Shown here: one piece after another, positions 17,101-24,607 of the stretch
Position numbering within the stretch: position 1 is the first letter of the stretch
Layout: the number at the start of each line of letters is the position of its first letter
From: Kiritimatiellia bacterium
GTDB taxonomy: Bacteria > Verrucomicrobiota > Kiritimatiellia > RFP12 > UBA1067
Length of the DNA stretch: 43,563 nucleotides
Reading direction: 5' to 3'
NCBI GenBank assembly: GCA_017525225.1
Contig: JAFXTB010000136.1
Location: 1 to 43,563, forward strand
Made by a program: the position numbers and the translations under genes
The notes under the pieces: generated by a model
The model's database searches: none
The model's input: only the letters and a program-made list of their open reading frames with translations
Told to the model about the DNA's origin: nothing

Positions 17101-18136
17101 TGGCAGGACCGTCGTAGTTGTCCACCACGGCCTGCGATATCCGCCAGTATGCGTCCATCCACCTGTCCTGCCGGATGTCCCACACGAGTTCCTGCGGCTC
17201 GGTGTAGTGCTTGCAGAAGCTGTCGAGGAAGGCGGGCTTGAGGTTGTCCAGGAAGCTCTGGGGGGTGCGGCTGTACCAGTGCGTCATGGTGCCTGTGTCA
17301 ACGGGCTGCACCAGATCGCGCTCCTGCGCGTACCGTACGAGCTCCTTGCGCAGTTTGGCCCGCACCTTGAGCGGCCAGAACAGGGTACGGTCCTTGTGGC
17401 CTTTATTGGGGCCGCCGCCGAACGCATCGTACCCTTCCGGGTATGGCACGGCATCGGGGAACGCCAACTGGAAGAAATCGTCCTGCCCGATGCGCAGGAG
17501 GTAGAAGTTCAGGCGACGCTTCACGATCCAGTCGATCTCCTTCTTCCAGTCGTCAAGGTTCCAGTGCTCGGCCTGGAAGCGATGGAGGGAGCGATGGGCG
17601 AAATACCTGAGGCCGCGCCATTCGAAACGCGGCGATTCGGTGATGTCGAGCCCGGAAAGGTCAGGTGCCGGACCCTGCGGCACGCGGTCTTCGTCCCAGA
17701 ACCAGGCACAGTCGGCCCGAAGCTCGAAGAAGCGGTACACCGCGTACAGCAGCGCGCGGGGGCGGGCGTTCAGCAGGTACAGCACGGTGCGTCCATCCTC
17801 CTGGCGCGAAAGCAGCCGGTAGGCGTCGCTTCCATTGCGCAGACCATCCGCCGGCAGTTCGCCGGAGATCGTCCGCTCGAACGTATACCGGTTGAAGGGC
17901 GTCGAGCCGAACACCACGAGATCGCATCCGGCGGACGGCTTTTCCACGATCCTGGGTTCGGTGCCCGTGACCCGCTTCCACAGCCCGGCAAACGTCTCGG
18001 CGGAAAGCCTTGCGATGCGGGCGTCCCCCTGGACGACCAGTTCGACCGGACGCTCCGCCGCCACTGCCTGCACATGCGCAGCCAGTGCCAACGCGGCCAA
18101 CGCCACCTTCATCTTCCAATATGCCAGTTTCGTCAT
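14186..18136 (-). CDS. Large exported two-barrel hydrolase: NAGLU/GH89-like + GHL10-like
   Basis: 1316 residues with a signal peptide in the first 28 (core VALAALALAAHVQAVAA). A second ATG at residue 9 is an equally good start. Residues about 30-150 form an N-domain typical of GH20b/GH89 proteins (ALLYAVYRFFELRADCAWFW). Residues 165-650 resemble the alpha-N-acetylglucosaminidase barrel (WKKEIDWIVKRRLNFYLL, GLFYWPETSHSDILMLDYF), but distantly. A helical linker follows, then an Ala/Arg/Pro-rich hinge (about 780-805). A second TIM barrel follows at about 808-1170, of the glycosyl-hydrolase-like 10 type (DADGIELDWMRF). The C-terminal 120 residues look like a beta-sandwich binding module. It is the last gene of the seven-gene operon, 22 nt after the GHL10-like gene. 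Activity on amino-sugar-containing glycans is inference. Confidence 0.75.
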   Translation of the reverse strand: MTKLAYWKMKVALAALALAAHVQAVAAERPVELVVQGDARIARLSAETFAGLWKRVTGTEPRIVEKPSAGCDLVVFGSTPFNRYTFERTISGELPADGLRNGSDAYRLLSRQEDGRTVLYLLNARPRALLYAVYRFFELRADCAWFWDEDRVPQGPAPDLSGLDITESPRFEWRGLRYFAHRSLHRFQAEHWNLDDWKKEIDWIVKRRLNFYLLRIGQDDFFQLAFPDAVPYPEGYDAFGGGPNKGHKDRTLFWPLKVRAKLRKELVRYAQERDLVQPVDTGTMTHWYSRTPQSFLDNLKPAFLDSFCKHYTEPQELVWDIRQDRWMDAYWRISQAVVDNYDGPAMFHTVALGERNYYGNDHRRNFELKWYNYRRISATLREHYPNAPLLVGTWDFRDSRWWKPEYVRKLVDTLDPANTIIFDYIADLPESRENNFVNWGVVGRFPWMFGIFHAYEAHNDLRGNYPTLARRIPIAAADPMCKGLFYWPETSHSDILMLDYFPAMAWDPSDPDIGRFLAGFCRRRYGVDKAARMEGLWRRILPALPADSWHLCIGSKPLYADYPAPYANLRGATLCDFGDKRMRANRWNVQQLSPHEAGLIALLEDLSAFDWTTADGRATRDAIDLARSAESRLLNLGLARLALDLAERTRLGRRRAAALDARIRRQAADLRKLLHGLADLLESSPEYSLNDSLAKMRASYETNPDFERTLKENGDAPYCRAHVYEPIRRCAEETFRIVESQISSLLDTGDFSGWPGRKDAIDREIDAVHAAFKKRPLSAMAPDVAAAAKRRPAALAAGAAAARRPAPPPDPARWVVLNEDCNQFMARHTQNSYDTPITRATVNTYVDQWLKGPVTHYFVNINGQTVYYDSKVFDQQWQVHRLCGCREGEKDPRHDRFIDVVEKMAKSGFDHNAAMIARAREKGVIPWISIRMNDIHGADNTNTCATSFFARRHPEFWRRPGAVPDGKGNWARFALDYSHKEVRELMLAFIKEALERYDADGIELDWMRFANHLTPGREREQAHCLTEVMRRTKALVDEVARRRGHPVQIGARVTSRPDAARAYGTDFEAWAREGLIDVLIMCNFWESIDFGLPMADWRKIVAAANPRVKVIAGCDQAFMDEGHFHSRRAITYPEYCGWLERMFAEGADGFYFFNHFDIARYPNRMTDMGRALVEGAWTRERFAREARAYPVSFCDSALSSRLQARQTPCALSSRVALHIPAGTPPEKGTVAVAVGSDRPLSAAEQASVRLNGIAPEGMVETELDKWIPRRPTRRSTAAAKWTFPLSALKSGDNVVSLDGSAPGNIWACEIFVTPEN

Positions 18137-18158
18137 GATCTGTCTACAACAATCGTGT

Positions 18159-19784
18159 TCATTTGCCCGGAACCGGGGCGAGTGGTCCCTGCCTTAGCGC
18201 ATCGAGGGCCATGGGGGTGTATTCTTCCAGCCGGAAGAACGACAGATCCGGCAGCCCCGCGTCGCGCACGACCTGGATCTGCCGCGCGATTTCGTCGGGA
18301 TCGTTGAACGGGATCGCCCCGCTCGCGAAGCAGATCATCGGACAGAGCACGGTCTTCGAGCCGCGCATGAATTCCATCTCGTTCTTCACGTCGTTTGCGA
18401 GCATCTTGTGCGTTGTGCAGTAGCACATGGTGAAGAGCATGTCGAAGAGCCCCTCCTTGCACCAGCGCGGCAGATCCTGTCCGCGCGCCTCGGCGCCGCC
18501 GAGCGTGGCCGCCGTGGCCGACGCGAAGAGGATGTCCGGCGTCTTGCGCTTCATTTCGGCTCTCGCCCTGCGGAGGATGTCGGTGAGAACGCCCATCCTG
18601 AATTGCGACCACGCCTTCGCAAGGGCGGGATCCTTGCGCACGGCCTGGGGCCAGTCGTCGATCTTGCGTCCGATCGACTCCTCGAACCTGCCCCTGCAGC
18701 GCGGACAGAAACAGTAGTCCACGCCGGGATAGCGGAAGTAGTCGAGCAGGAGACCGTCCGCCCCGGCCTCGGCCAGCTCCATCATGCCGTCGATCTCCCG
18801 CTGCACGTTCCCGGGATGAGTGGGGCAGAACCAGTTGCCGCGCTTGCCTGCGAACGACACCTGCAACCGGCCTTCGGCCTCCAGACGGTTGAGCTCCTTC
18901 TCCGAATCGACCGTGTAGAGTTCCCAGCAGGAGCGCCACGGGATGCATCTGATCCCATGCTTGCGGCAGGCGGCGAGGCACGCCTTGAGCGCGTCGCCGC
19001 GCTTCGCGATGATTGGCGCGGGCGGCTCGATCCTGCTGTTGTAGTACGCCTTGCCGTCGTATGCCATGAGCGGAATGATATCCGTGATGCCGTAGCCCTT
19101 CAGCATGCGGCACGTCTTGTCCCAGTCGCCGTCGAGGCCCCACACGTGCGTGCCGAGGTAGCGCCGCTCGCCGCCTCTGGGCGCGAACGCCTTGGTGCGC
19201 TCGATGGCGGCCTTCTCCGCGGCGTCCGCGCGCTTGAGCGCGGCGGCGCATTCCGGGGAGCCGGACGAGACCGGCGAGAAATCGCGCACGCGCACGGAGG
19301 CGTCAGCGCTGGCGTGGTCGACCGCAAGGGAGAATACGATCTGGAAGCCCGTGACACGCCTCCAGTCGGGGAGATCGGCGGGGTTGGGCTCGGCGTGCAG
19401 CTCGTGGAGCGAGACGTGCGTGTTCCAGTGGTATAGGCGCACCTTGCTCCTAAGGGCGATGCAGCGGGTCCATTCGCCGGGGGCGGACGGCTTTTCGACG
19501 CGCGTGCGGTAGTATCCGTCCCCCGTGCGGAAGTACAGCCACGTGCCGGTGATCGCGTCTGGATCCTCGCACTTCATCCAGAACGCGACGCCCGCCGCGG
19601 ACGAAAGATCCCACGGTTCCTTCAGCGGCACCTCGAACCGCCGCATCTCGCATGCGTGGCGGAGAGTCCCCGCCGCCAGCGGCTTCGGAAGCCGCACTTC
19701 GATTCCGCCCGATGGGGCATCCGCCGCCAGGGCACACGCAAGCGCCATAAGCGCCGCCATTCCGGCGATTGTTTCAGTTTTCAT
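18159..19784 (-). CDS. Exported GHL10-like (family 10-like) glycosyl hydrolase
   Basis: 541 residues. ATG 19784 is preceded by AAGGA 5 nt upstream and followed by a signal peptide (MKTETIAGMAALMALACALA). Residues about 20-190 look like a beta-sandwich module. The rest is a TIM barrel with the pattern GADGLLLDYFRYPGVD near residue 346, typical of glycosyl-hydrolase-like 10 proteins, followed at once by a cysteine knuckle (CFCPRC). The start overlaps the stop of the upstream aminotransferase gene in ATGA, so the exported hydrolase and the aminotransferase are translationally coupled. Substrate unknown. The barrel is similar in style to the second barrel of the following 1316-residue protein. 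Confidence 0.8.
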   Translation of the reverse strand: MKTETIAGMAALMALACALAADAPSGGIEVRLPKPLAAGTLRHACEMRRFEVPLKEPWDLSSAAGVAFWMKCEDPDAITGTWLYFRTGDGYYRTRVEKPSAPGEWTRCIALRSKVRLYHWNTHVSLHELHAEPNPADLPDWRRVTGFQIVFSLAVDHASADASVRVRDFSPVSSGSPECAAALKRADAAEKAAIERTKAFAPRGGERRYLGTHVWGLDGDWDKTCRMLKGYGITDIIPLMAYDGKAYYNSRIEPPAPIIAKRGDALKACLAACRKHGIRCIPWRSCWELYTVDSEKELNRLEAEGRLQVSFAGKRGNWFCPTHPGNVQREIDGMMELAEAGADGLLLDYFRYPGVDYCFCPRCRGRFEESIGRKIDDWPQAVRKDPALAKAWSQFRMGVLTDILRRARAEMKRKTPDILFASATAATLGGAEARGQDLPRWCKEGLFDMLFTMCYCTTHKMLANDVKNEMEFMRGSKTVLCPMICFASGAIPFNDPDEIARQIQVVRDAGLPDLSFFRLEEYTPMALDALRQGPLAPVPGK

Positions 19785-21109
19785 TTTTTCCTTCTTGAAA
19801 GCGCCACTCCGCCAAGAACAGGTTCCGTGTCGTTGACAGGCAGAAGCTCCGCGGCGTTGGCGGCCACCTTGCGGAACGCTTCGATGTAGGGATCTATGCG
19901 GGCGTGGTCGTCGTGCTTGAACCACGGCTCGCCGAGCGTGCGCGAATTCGCCGCCTCGGCGGCGGGGAGCAGACCGTGCTCCTTGCGCAGATCGGTTCCC
20001 TCGGGCATGAACGCCGTCGCGGTGGGGCGTCCGTGCCCGTAGACGTCAACGTCGAAGAATACGCTCGAAAGATGCAGCGGCATGTTGCACCCGAACGAGA
20101 AGCCGCCGCCGCACTCGGCGTTGAGCGCATCGCAGAACGTGACGTTCGACACGCCGCAGAACGCACGGCTGTCGTAGATGAAGCGCGAAGCGTACCAGCC
20201 CGCCTTGTCGCTCCCTTCGTCGCGCGGGTAGATGACGCGAATCCCGGGGACGTCCTCCACGCCCTTCCAGAAATACTTCATGGCGCGGTCTATCTCGGCT
20301 ATCTCGGCGTCATGCTTCTTGAGCTGCTCCAGCCCGATGGCCGCGGAGACCTGGTGCATCCTGTTCTTGAGGCCACCGAACGGGACGTTCTTCGTGGCCT
20401 CCATCTCCTCCTCGGAGAAGACATCCGCGATGCGGTCGTAGTGGCCGAAGCGGATCGCGCGCCTGTAGATCTCGGCGTCGTCGGTGACAAGCATGCCGCC
20501 TTCACCTATGGCGAAGCTCTTGCAGCTCATGAGCGACATCGCCGCAACATCGCCGAACGTGCCCAGCATCCTGCCCTTGTAGTGGCCGCCCTGCGCGTGC
20601 GAAACGTCCTCTATGACCTTGATGCCGTGCCTGCGGGCGATGGACATTATTTCGTCCATCGGTGCCGGATGCGCCATGTAGTGCACCACCATCACGGCCT
20701 TCGTCCGTGGCGTTATGCGCGCCTCGAACGAGGCGGGGTCCATCTGAAGCGTGTTGGGGTCGATATCGCAGAAGACGACGCCCGCCCCGAGCGCGAGCGC
20801 GCCCGTGCAGCTGGCCCAGTACGTGAGGGACGTGCAGATCATCTCGTCGCCCGGCCCGAGACCGATGGCATGCATGGCGGCGTTGAGCGCGCTGGTGCCG
20901 TTGTTGTGCGAAAGGGCGTATTTCCGTTTCTGCCACGAGGCGAACGCCGCCTCGAAGCGCCGGGCGATGTCGGTGCCCGACATGTTCCCCGTCTCCAGCA
21001 CTTCAGCCTGCGCCTTGCGCATCGCATCGTTCACTATCGGCCAGTGGAAGAGCGATTCATCCGCCTTCTCGACAACCGGCCTGCCGCCTAGAAAAGCCAA
21101 ATTGGACAT
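19781..21109 (-). CDS. DegT/DnrJ/EryC1/StrS-family aminotransferase, no export signal
   Basis: 442 residues from ATG 21109, with AAAGGAG 9 nt upstream. It belongs to the PLP-dependent sugar aminotransferase family: NNGTSALNAAMHAIGLGPGD is the cofactor phosphate region, EDVSHAQGG holds the Asp that contacts the pyridine ring, and the Schiff-base lysine is in CKSFAIGEGG (about K196). Family members put an amino group on keto sugars or cyclitols. It is a close paralogue of the Tat-signalled DegT at 23093-24570, but this copy has no signal and should be cytoplasmic. It starts 33 nt after the Tat amidohydrolase and overlaps the GHL10-like gene. The substrate cannot be read from sequence. Confidence 0.92.
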   Translation of the reverse strand: MSNLAFLGGRPVVEKADESLFHWPIVNDAMRKAQAEVLETGNMSGTDIARRFEAAFASWQKRKYALSHNNGTSALNAAMHAIGLGPGDEMICTSLTYWASCTGALALGAGVVFCDIDPNTLQMDPASFEARITPRTKAVMVVHYMAHPAPMDEIMSIARRHGIKVIEDVSHAQGGHYKGRMLGTFGDVAAMSLMSCKSFAIGEGGMLVTDDAEIYRRAIRFGHYDRIADVFSEEEMEATKNVPFGGLKNRMHQVSAAIGLEQLKKHDAEIAEIDRAMKYFWKGVEDVPGIRVIYPRDEGSDKAGWYASRFIYDSRAFCGVSNVTFCDALNAECGGGFSFGCNMPLHLSSVFFDVDVYGHGRPTATAFMPEGTDLRKEHGLLPAAEAANSRTLGEPWFKHDDHARIDPYIEAFRKVAANAAELLPVNDTEPVLGGVALSRRKK

Positions 21110-21142
21110 GTCTGCCGTCTCCTTTCTTTATCTCTGCCACCG

Positions 21143-22141
21143 CTACGCCAGCGCGAGCTCGCGCAGCTGGTTCTCCCGTGCGACCTTCCTGTATACCGAG
21201 GCGGTGATGCGTCCGGTGCGAAGAAGCGTCTTGAGGGTATCCGCCAGCGGCGACACGTACCTGTCCGGCGCGCAGATGTCGAGGCCGAACATTATGCGGT
21301 CCTGGAACTCCGTGAGGAACCTGCCGGCATAGTCGAGGTCGCGGGCGAGCGAATTGTTGCCGCTGCCCGCCGAGAGGTCACCGTAGAGGTTGGGGTACTT
21401 GCGCATCAGCTGCGCGAGACGGCCTTCCTCCACCGGGCCCGTCGGATAGCCTGCGCGCTCGTCCCACGTCCTATACCTGCCGATCTCGCACCAGAAGCTC
21501 TGCGAATGCCCGAAGAACCTGAGGCGGGGAAAGCGCTGCAGGCATATCTCAAGCTCGGGCAGACCCTTCTCGTCGACAAGCCCGTACAGCCAGTCCTCGT
21601 CGGCGGCGAGGTGGAACGTCAGCGGCAGCCCTGCGGCCTCGCAGCCCTTGAAGTAGTTCTGCATGATCGGATCGAGGAAGTGCAGATTGGCGCACACCTC
21701 GCCGCAGACCCGGCATCCCTTGTCGCGGTAGTACTTGAACACGCGCTCGAAGTCGCCGAAGGCGTTGTTGCCGAGGGCGCGTGGATCGATGCCGACAGAT
21801 GGGATGAAGCGGTCCGGGGCCTGCGCGCAGGTGCGAAGTATCTGCTCGGTCGTCATGCCGCCGATGAAGTTCTCGGGGTTGCAGAGCGAGAGGATCACGC
21901 CCTTCTCCACGCCGATGCGGTCGTAGTGCGCCACGAGGTCCTCCGCTATGCAGAGCGGACGCGCCGTCTTGATGTACACGGGCGGCATCGGGAACTCGGT
22001 GCAGTGGGCGTGGATGTCAATGAACCTCGTGGCGGCGATCACGGACTCCACGTCGTCCGCCACCATCGCGGGACATGCGGCACCGGTCGCCACCGTGGCG
22101 GCGCCGCCTGCCTTGATGAAGCTTCTTCTGGATGTCTCCAT
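21143..22141 (-). CDS. Amidohydrolase_2-family metal hydrolase with Tat signal
   Basis: 332 residues. The N-terminus has a twin-arginine signal (TSRRSFIKAGGAATVATGAA), so the folded enzyme is probably exported. The metal site of the PF04909 family is visible: HxH at 44-46 (FIDIHAHC), TFHLAAD, FFGHSQSF and the late Asp in FGLDICAPD. Such enzymes hydrolyse or decarboxylate small cyclic or amide substrates. It is closely related along its length to the next upstream gene (22145-23050), which lacks the signal. Shared stretches include LEICLQRFPRLRFFGHSQ and LAQLMRKYPNLYGDLSAGSG. Only 3 nt separate the genes. Two tandem copies targeted to different compartments is unusual. Confidence 0.88.
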   Translation of the reverse strand: METSRRSFIKAGGAATVATGAACPAMVADDVESVIAATRFIDIHAHCTEFPMPPVYIKTARPLCIAEDLVAHYDRIGVEKGVILSLCNPENFIGGMTTEQILRTCAQAPDRFIPSVGIDPRALGNNAFGDFERVFKYYRDKGCRVCGEVCANLHFLDPIMQNYFKGCEAAGLPLTFHLAADEDWLYGLVDEKGLPELEICLQRFPRLRFFGHSQSFWCEIGRYRTWDERAGYPTGPVEEGRLAQLMRKYPNLYGDLSAGSGNNSLARDLDYAGRFLTEFQDRIMFGLDICAPDRYVSPLADTLKTLLRTGRITASVYRKVARENQLRELALA

Positions 22142-22144
22142 GGC

Positions 22145-23050
22145 CTACACCCCCAGGATGCGCATCGCGTTGCCGCGCGCGACCTTTTCGAAAACCGTCT
22201 CGGATATCTCGCCCTTGGCGAGCATGTCGCGTAGAAACGCGGAAAGCCCGTTGGGGTTGGACCGTTCTCGTTCCGGCGAGCAGATGTCCATGCCGAAAAG
22301 CAGACGGTCCTGGAACTCGGTGAGGAACTTCGCCGCGTAGCCCCGGTCGCGGGCGAGCGCGTTGCGTCCGCTGCCGGCGGAGAGGTCGCCGTAGAGGTTG
22401 GGATACTTGCGCATCAGCTGGGCTATGCGGCCTTCCTCCACCGGACCGTCAGGATAGCCGAAGCGGACATCCTGTCCGCGATACCTGCCGATCTCGCACC
22501 AGAACGCCTGCGAATGCCCGAAGAACCTGAGGCGCGGGAATCGCTGCAGGCATATCTCCAGGCCCGGCATGCCGGGCAGGTCCACGATCCCGTAGTTGTT
22601 CCCCGTGAACGGCGCCATGTGGAAGGTGACTGGGAATCCTACCTCCTCTGCGGCCTTGAAGAGCGCCTGGAGCCGCCCGTCGAGGATGGACAGGTTGCAG
22701 CATATCTCGCCCAGCCCCTTGCAGCCCTTGTCGCGATACCACTTCAGGCCGTCTGCGAAAGGCGACATGAAGTTGTTGTTGTAGTTGCGCGGATCGATGT
22801 TGCAGAACGGTATGAAGCGCCCGGGATGCATCTTCGCGATGTTGAGGACCTCTTCGTTCGATTGCGACTGGAACGTGTTCTCCGCGTTGCACAGGGGAAG
22901 TATCACCCCCTTCTCCACGCCGTGCCTGTCGTAGAATTCAAGCATCTCGCCGGGATCGGATATCTGGTGGATGTCCTTGCCGTGGCTGGGTGGATACGGC
23001 ACAAAGTGCTCCTGCACGCAGTGGCCGTGTATGTCGATGTATTGCGTCAT
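22145..23050 (-). CDS. Amidohydrolase_2-family metal hydrolase, cytoplasmic paralogue
   Basis: 301 residues from ATG 23050, with GGGAAAGGA a few bases upstream. The HxH metal motif is at H8 and H10 (YIDIHGHC), almost at the N-terminus, so there is no export signal. Other family motifs are TFHMAPF, FFGHSQAF and FGMDICSPE. It pairs with the Tat-signalled copy immediately downstream. A duplication followed by gain or loss of the signal is the simplest origin. In the operon it follows the frameshifted DegT gene after a 42-nt gap. The reaction is unknown; a role in processing an aminated or amidated sugar derivative is inferred only from the aminotransferase neighbours. Confidence 0.88.
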   Translation of the reverse strand: MTQYIDIHGHCVQEHFVPYPPSHGKDIHQISDPGEMLEFYDRHGVEKGVILPLCNAENTFQSQSNEEVLNIAKMHPGRFIPFCNIDPRNYNNNFMSPFADGLKWYRDKGCKGLGEICCNLSILDGRLQALFKAAEEVGFPVTFHMAPFTGNNYGIVDLPGMPGLEICLQRFPRLRFFGHSQAFWCEIGRYRGQDVRFGYPDGPVEEGRIAQLMRKYPNLYGDLSAGSGRNALARDRGYAAKFLTEFQDRLLFGMDICSPERERSNPNGLSAFLRDMLAKGEISETVFEKVARGNAMRILGV

Positions 23051-23092
23051 GGCGTCCTTTCCCTGTCTGTTCCCTGGAAGCGGCGCATGCCG

Positions 23093-24570
23093 TCAGGACC
23101 TCGAGCTCCAGCCCGTGAGCGCGGGCTTCGCCGGCGCAGCGGGCTTCCAGTCCCTGAGCGCATGGACGTTGGCCGCCACCTTGGCGACGGCCTCGGCATA
23201 CAGGGCGATCACGTCTGCGTCGCAATGCTTGAACCATGGCATCCCTATCAGCTTCGGCGCGATGGATTCGGAGACCGGCAGCCGGCCCGTGAGATCCCTT
23301 GGCGAAACGCCCGCAGGCAGGTTCCTAGTCGCCGGCGGCCTGCCGTTGCGGAACATGTCCTCGTCGAAGAACACCGACGACTGGTGCAGGGGGAAGTGCA
23401 GCCGTGGTTGAAGTCCCCGCGGCCGACCTCGGCGTTGAGCGCCGCGACGAAGCTCGCCACCGGCACCCCGCCAAACGCCTCGGCCGAGTAGTGCGCCCTC
23501 GCGTAGTACCAGCCGGCCTTGTCGCTCTGCGGATAGGACGGGAAGATGTTGGCAAGCCCTGCCACTCCAGCTATCTTCCCCCAGAAGCACTCGTGTGCGC
23601 GCGCTATCTCGGCGATCTCGGCGTCGTACTTCTTCAGCTGCTCGATCCCGATCGCCGCCGAACACTGGTTGAGGCGGTTCTTCACGCCGCCGAACGGCAG
23701 TATCTTCGTGGCCGCGTACTCCTCGGGCCGCCAGCATCGGGAGATGCGCTCGTACTGCCCCCAGCGCACCACGCGGCGGTAGAGCTCGGGATCGTCGGTA
23801 ACGAACATTCCACCCTCGCCTATCGCGAAACTCTTGCCGGTCATTAGCGACATCGCCCCGCAGTCGCCTATCGTCCCAAGCTTGCGGCCCTTGTAGCGGC
23901 CGCCCTGCGCGTGCGATACGTCCTCGACAACCTTTATGCCGTGCCTGCGGGCTATGGACATTATTGGATCCATGTCGCAGGGCTGGGCGTACGCATGCAC
24001 CACCACCACGGCCTTCGTGCGCGGAGTGATGTGCGCCTCGAACGAGGCGGGGTCCATCGTGCAGTCGTCGGCCTTGACATCGCAGAACACGACGTTCGCG
24101 CCAAGATGGATCGCACCCATGCAGCTGGCCCAGTAGGTAATGGATGGACAGATCAGCTCGTCGCCCGGCCCCAGGCCGATGGCGAAGAACGCCGCGTTGA
24201 GCGCAGCCGTGCCATTCGGGGCGGAGCTGGCGTACTTCGTGCCCTGCCATTCGGCGAACTTGCGCTCGAATTCCGCCGCGACGTCTATGCCCGACATCCT
24301 CCCTTCGCACAGGATGCTGTCGTTCACCCGCCTCATGGCCTCGTTTACGATCGGCCAGTGGAAGATCCGCTTGTTGGCCGCCGCCCTATCCCTGGATATG
24401 ACGGGCGTGCCGCCGAGAAGCGCAAGGCGGTCGGCCCCGCGTACTGCGGCGGCGCATGCGCAAGAACCTGCGGCCACGGCCGCGCCGCCGGCCTTGATGA
24501 ACGATCTCCTGTTGACCCCGACAGAGGAAGGACGTACGGATGCAGGCTGCGCATGGAGGGATGTATTCAT
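23093..24570 (-). CDS. Tat-signalled DegT-family aminotransferase, interrupted by a single-base frameshift
   Basis: The intact reading would be 492 residues from ATG 24570 (AGAGGG 7 nt upstream). A twin-arginine signal is at the N-terminus (NRRSFIKAGGAAVAAGSCA), then a DegT fold closely similar to the paralogue at 19781-21109: PNGTAALNAAFFAIGLGPGD, EDVSHAQGG, and the lysine in GKSFAIGEGG (about K244). In the first frame the alignment breaks after FNHGCTSP and the frame stops at 23248. The missing C-terminus (QSSVFFDEDMFRNGRP to TGWSSRS) continues in another frame to 23093. Adding one G to the five-G run at 23389-23393 restores GCTSPLHQSSVFFD against GCNMPLHLSSVFFD in the paralogue. This may be an assembly error, a real mutation or a variable switch. 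A periplasmic DegT enzyme would be unusual. Confidence 0.8.
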
Positions 24571-24607
24571 TTGCCGACCCTCTTTCTCGTGTGAAGCCCG
24601 CAGACGG

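Noticed and set aside
16487-18307. Plus-strand open frame of 606 codons
   Set aside because: Mirror frame of the 1316-residue hydrolase gene; its composition is rich in Val, Arg, Glu and His, with no recognisable fold.
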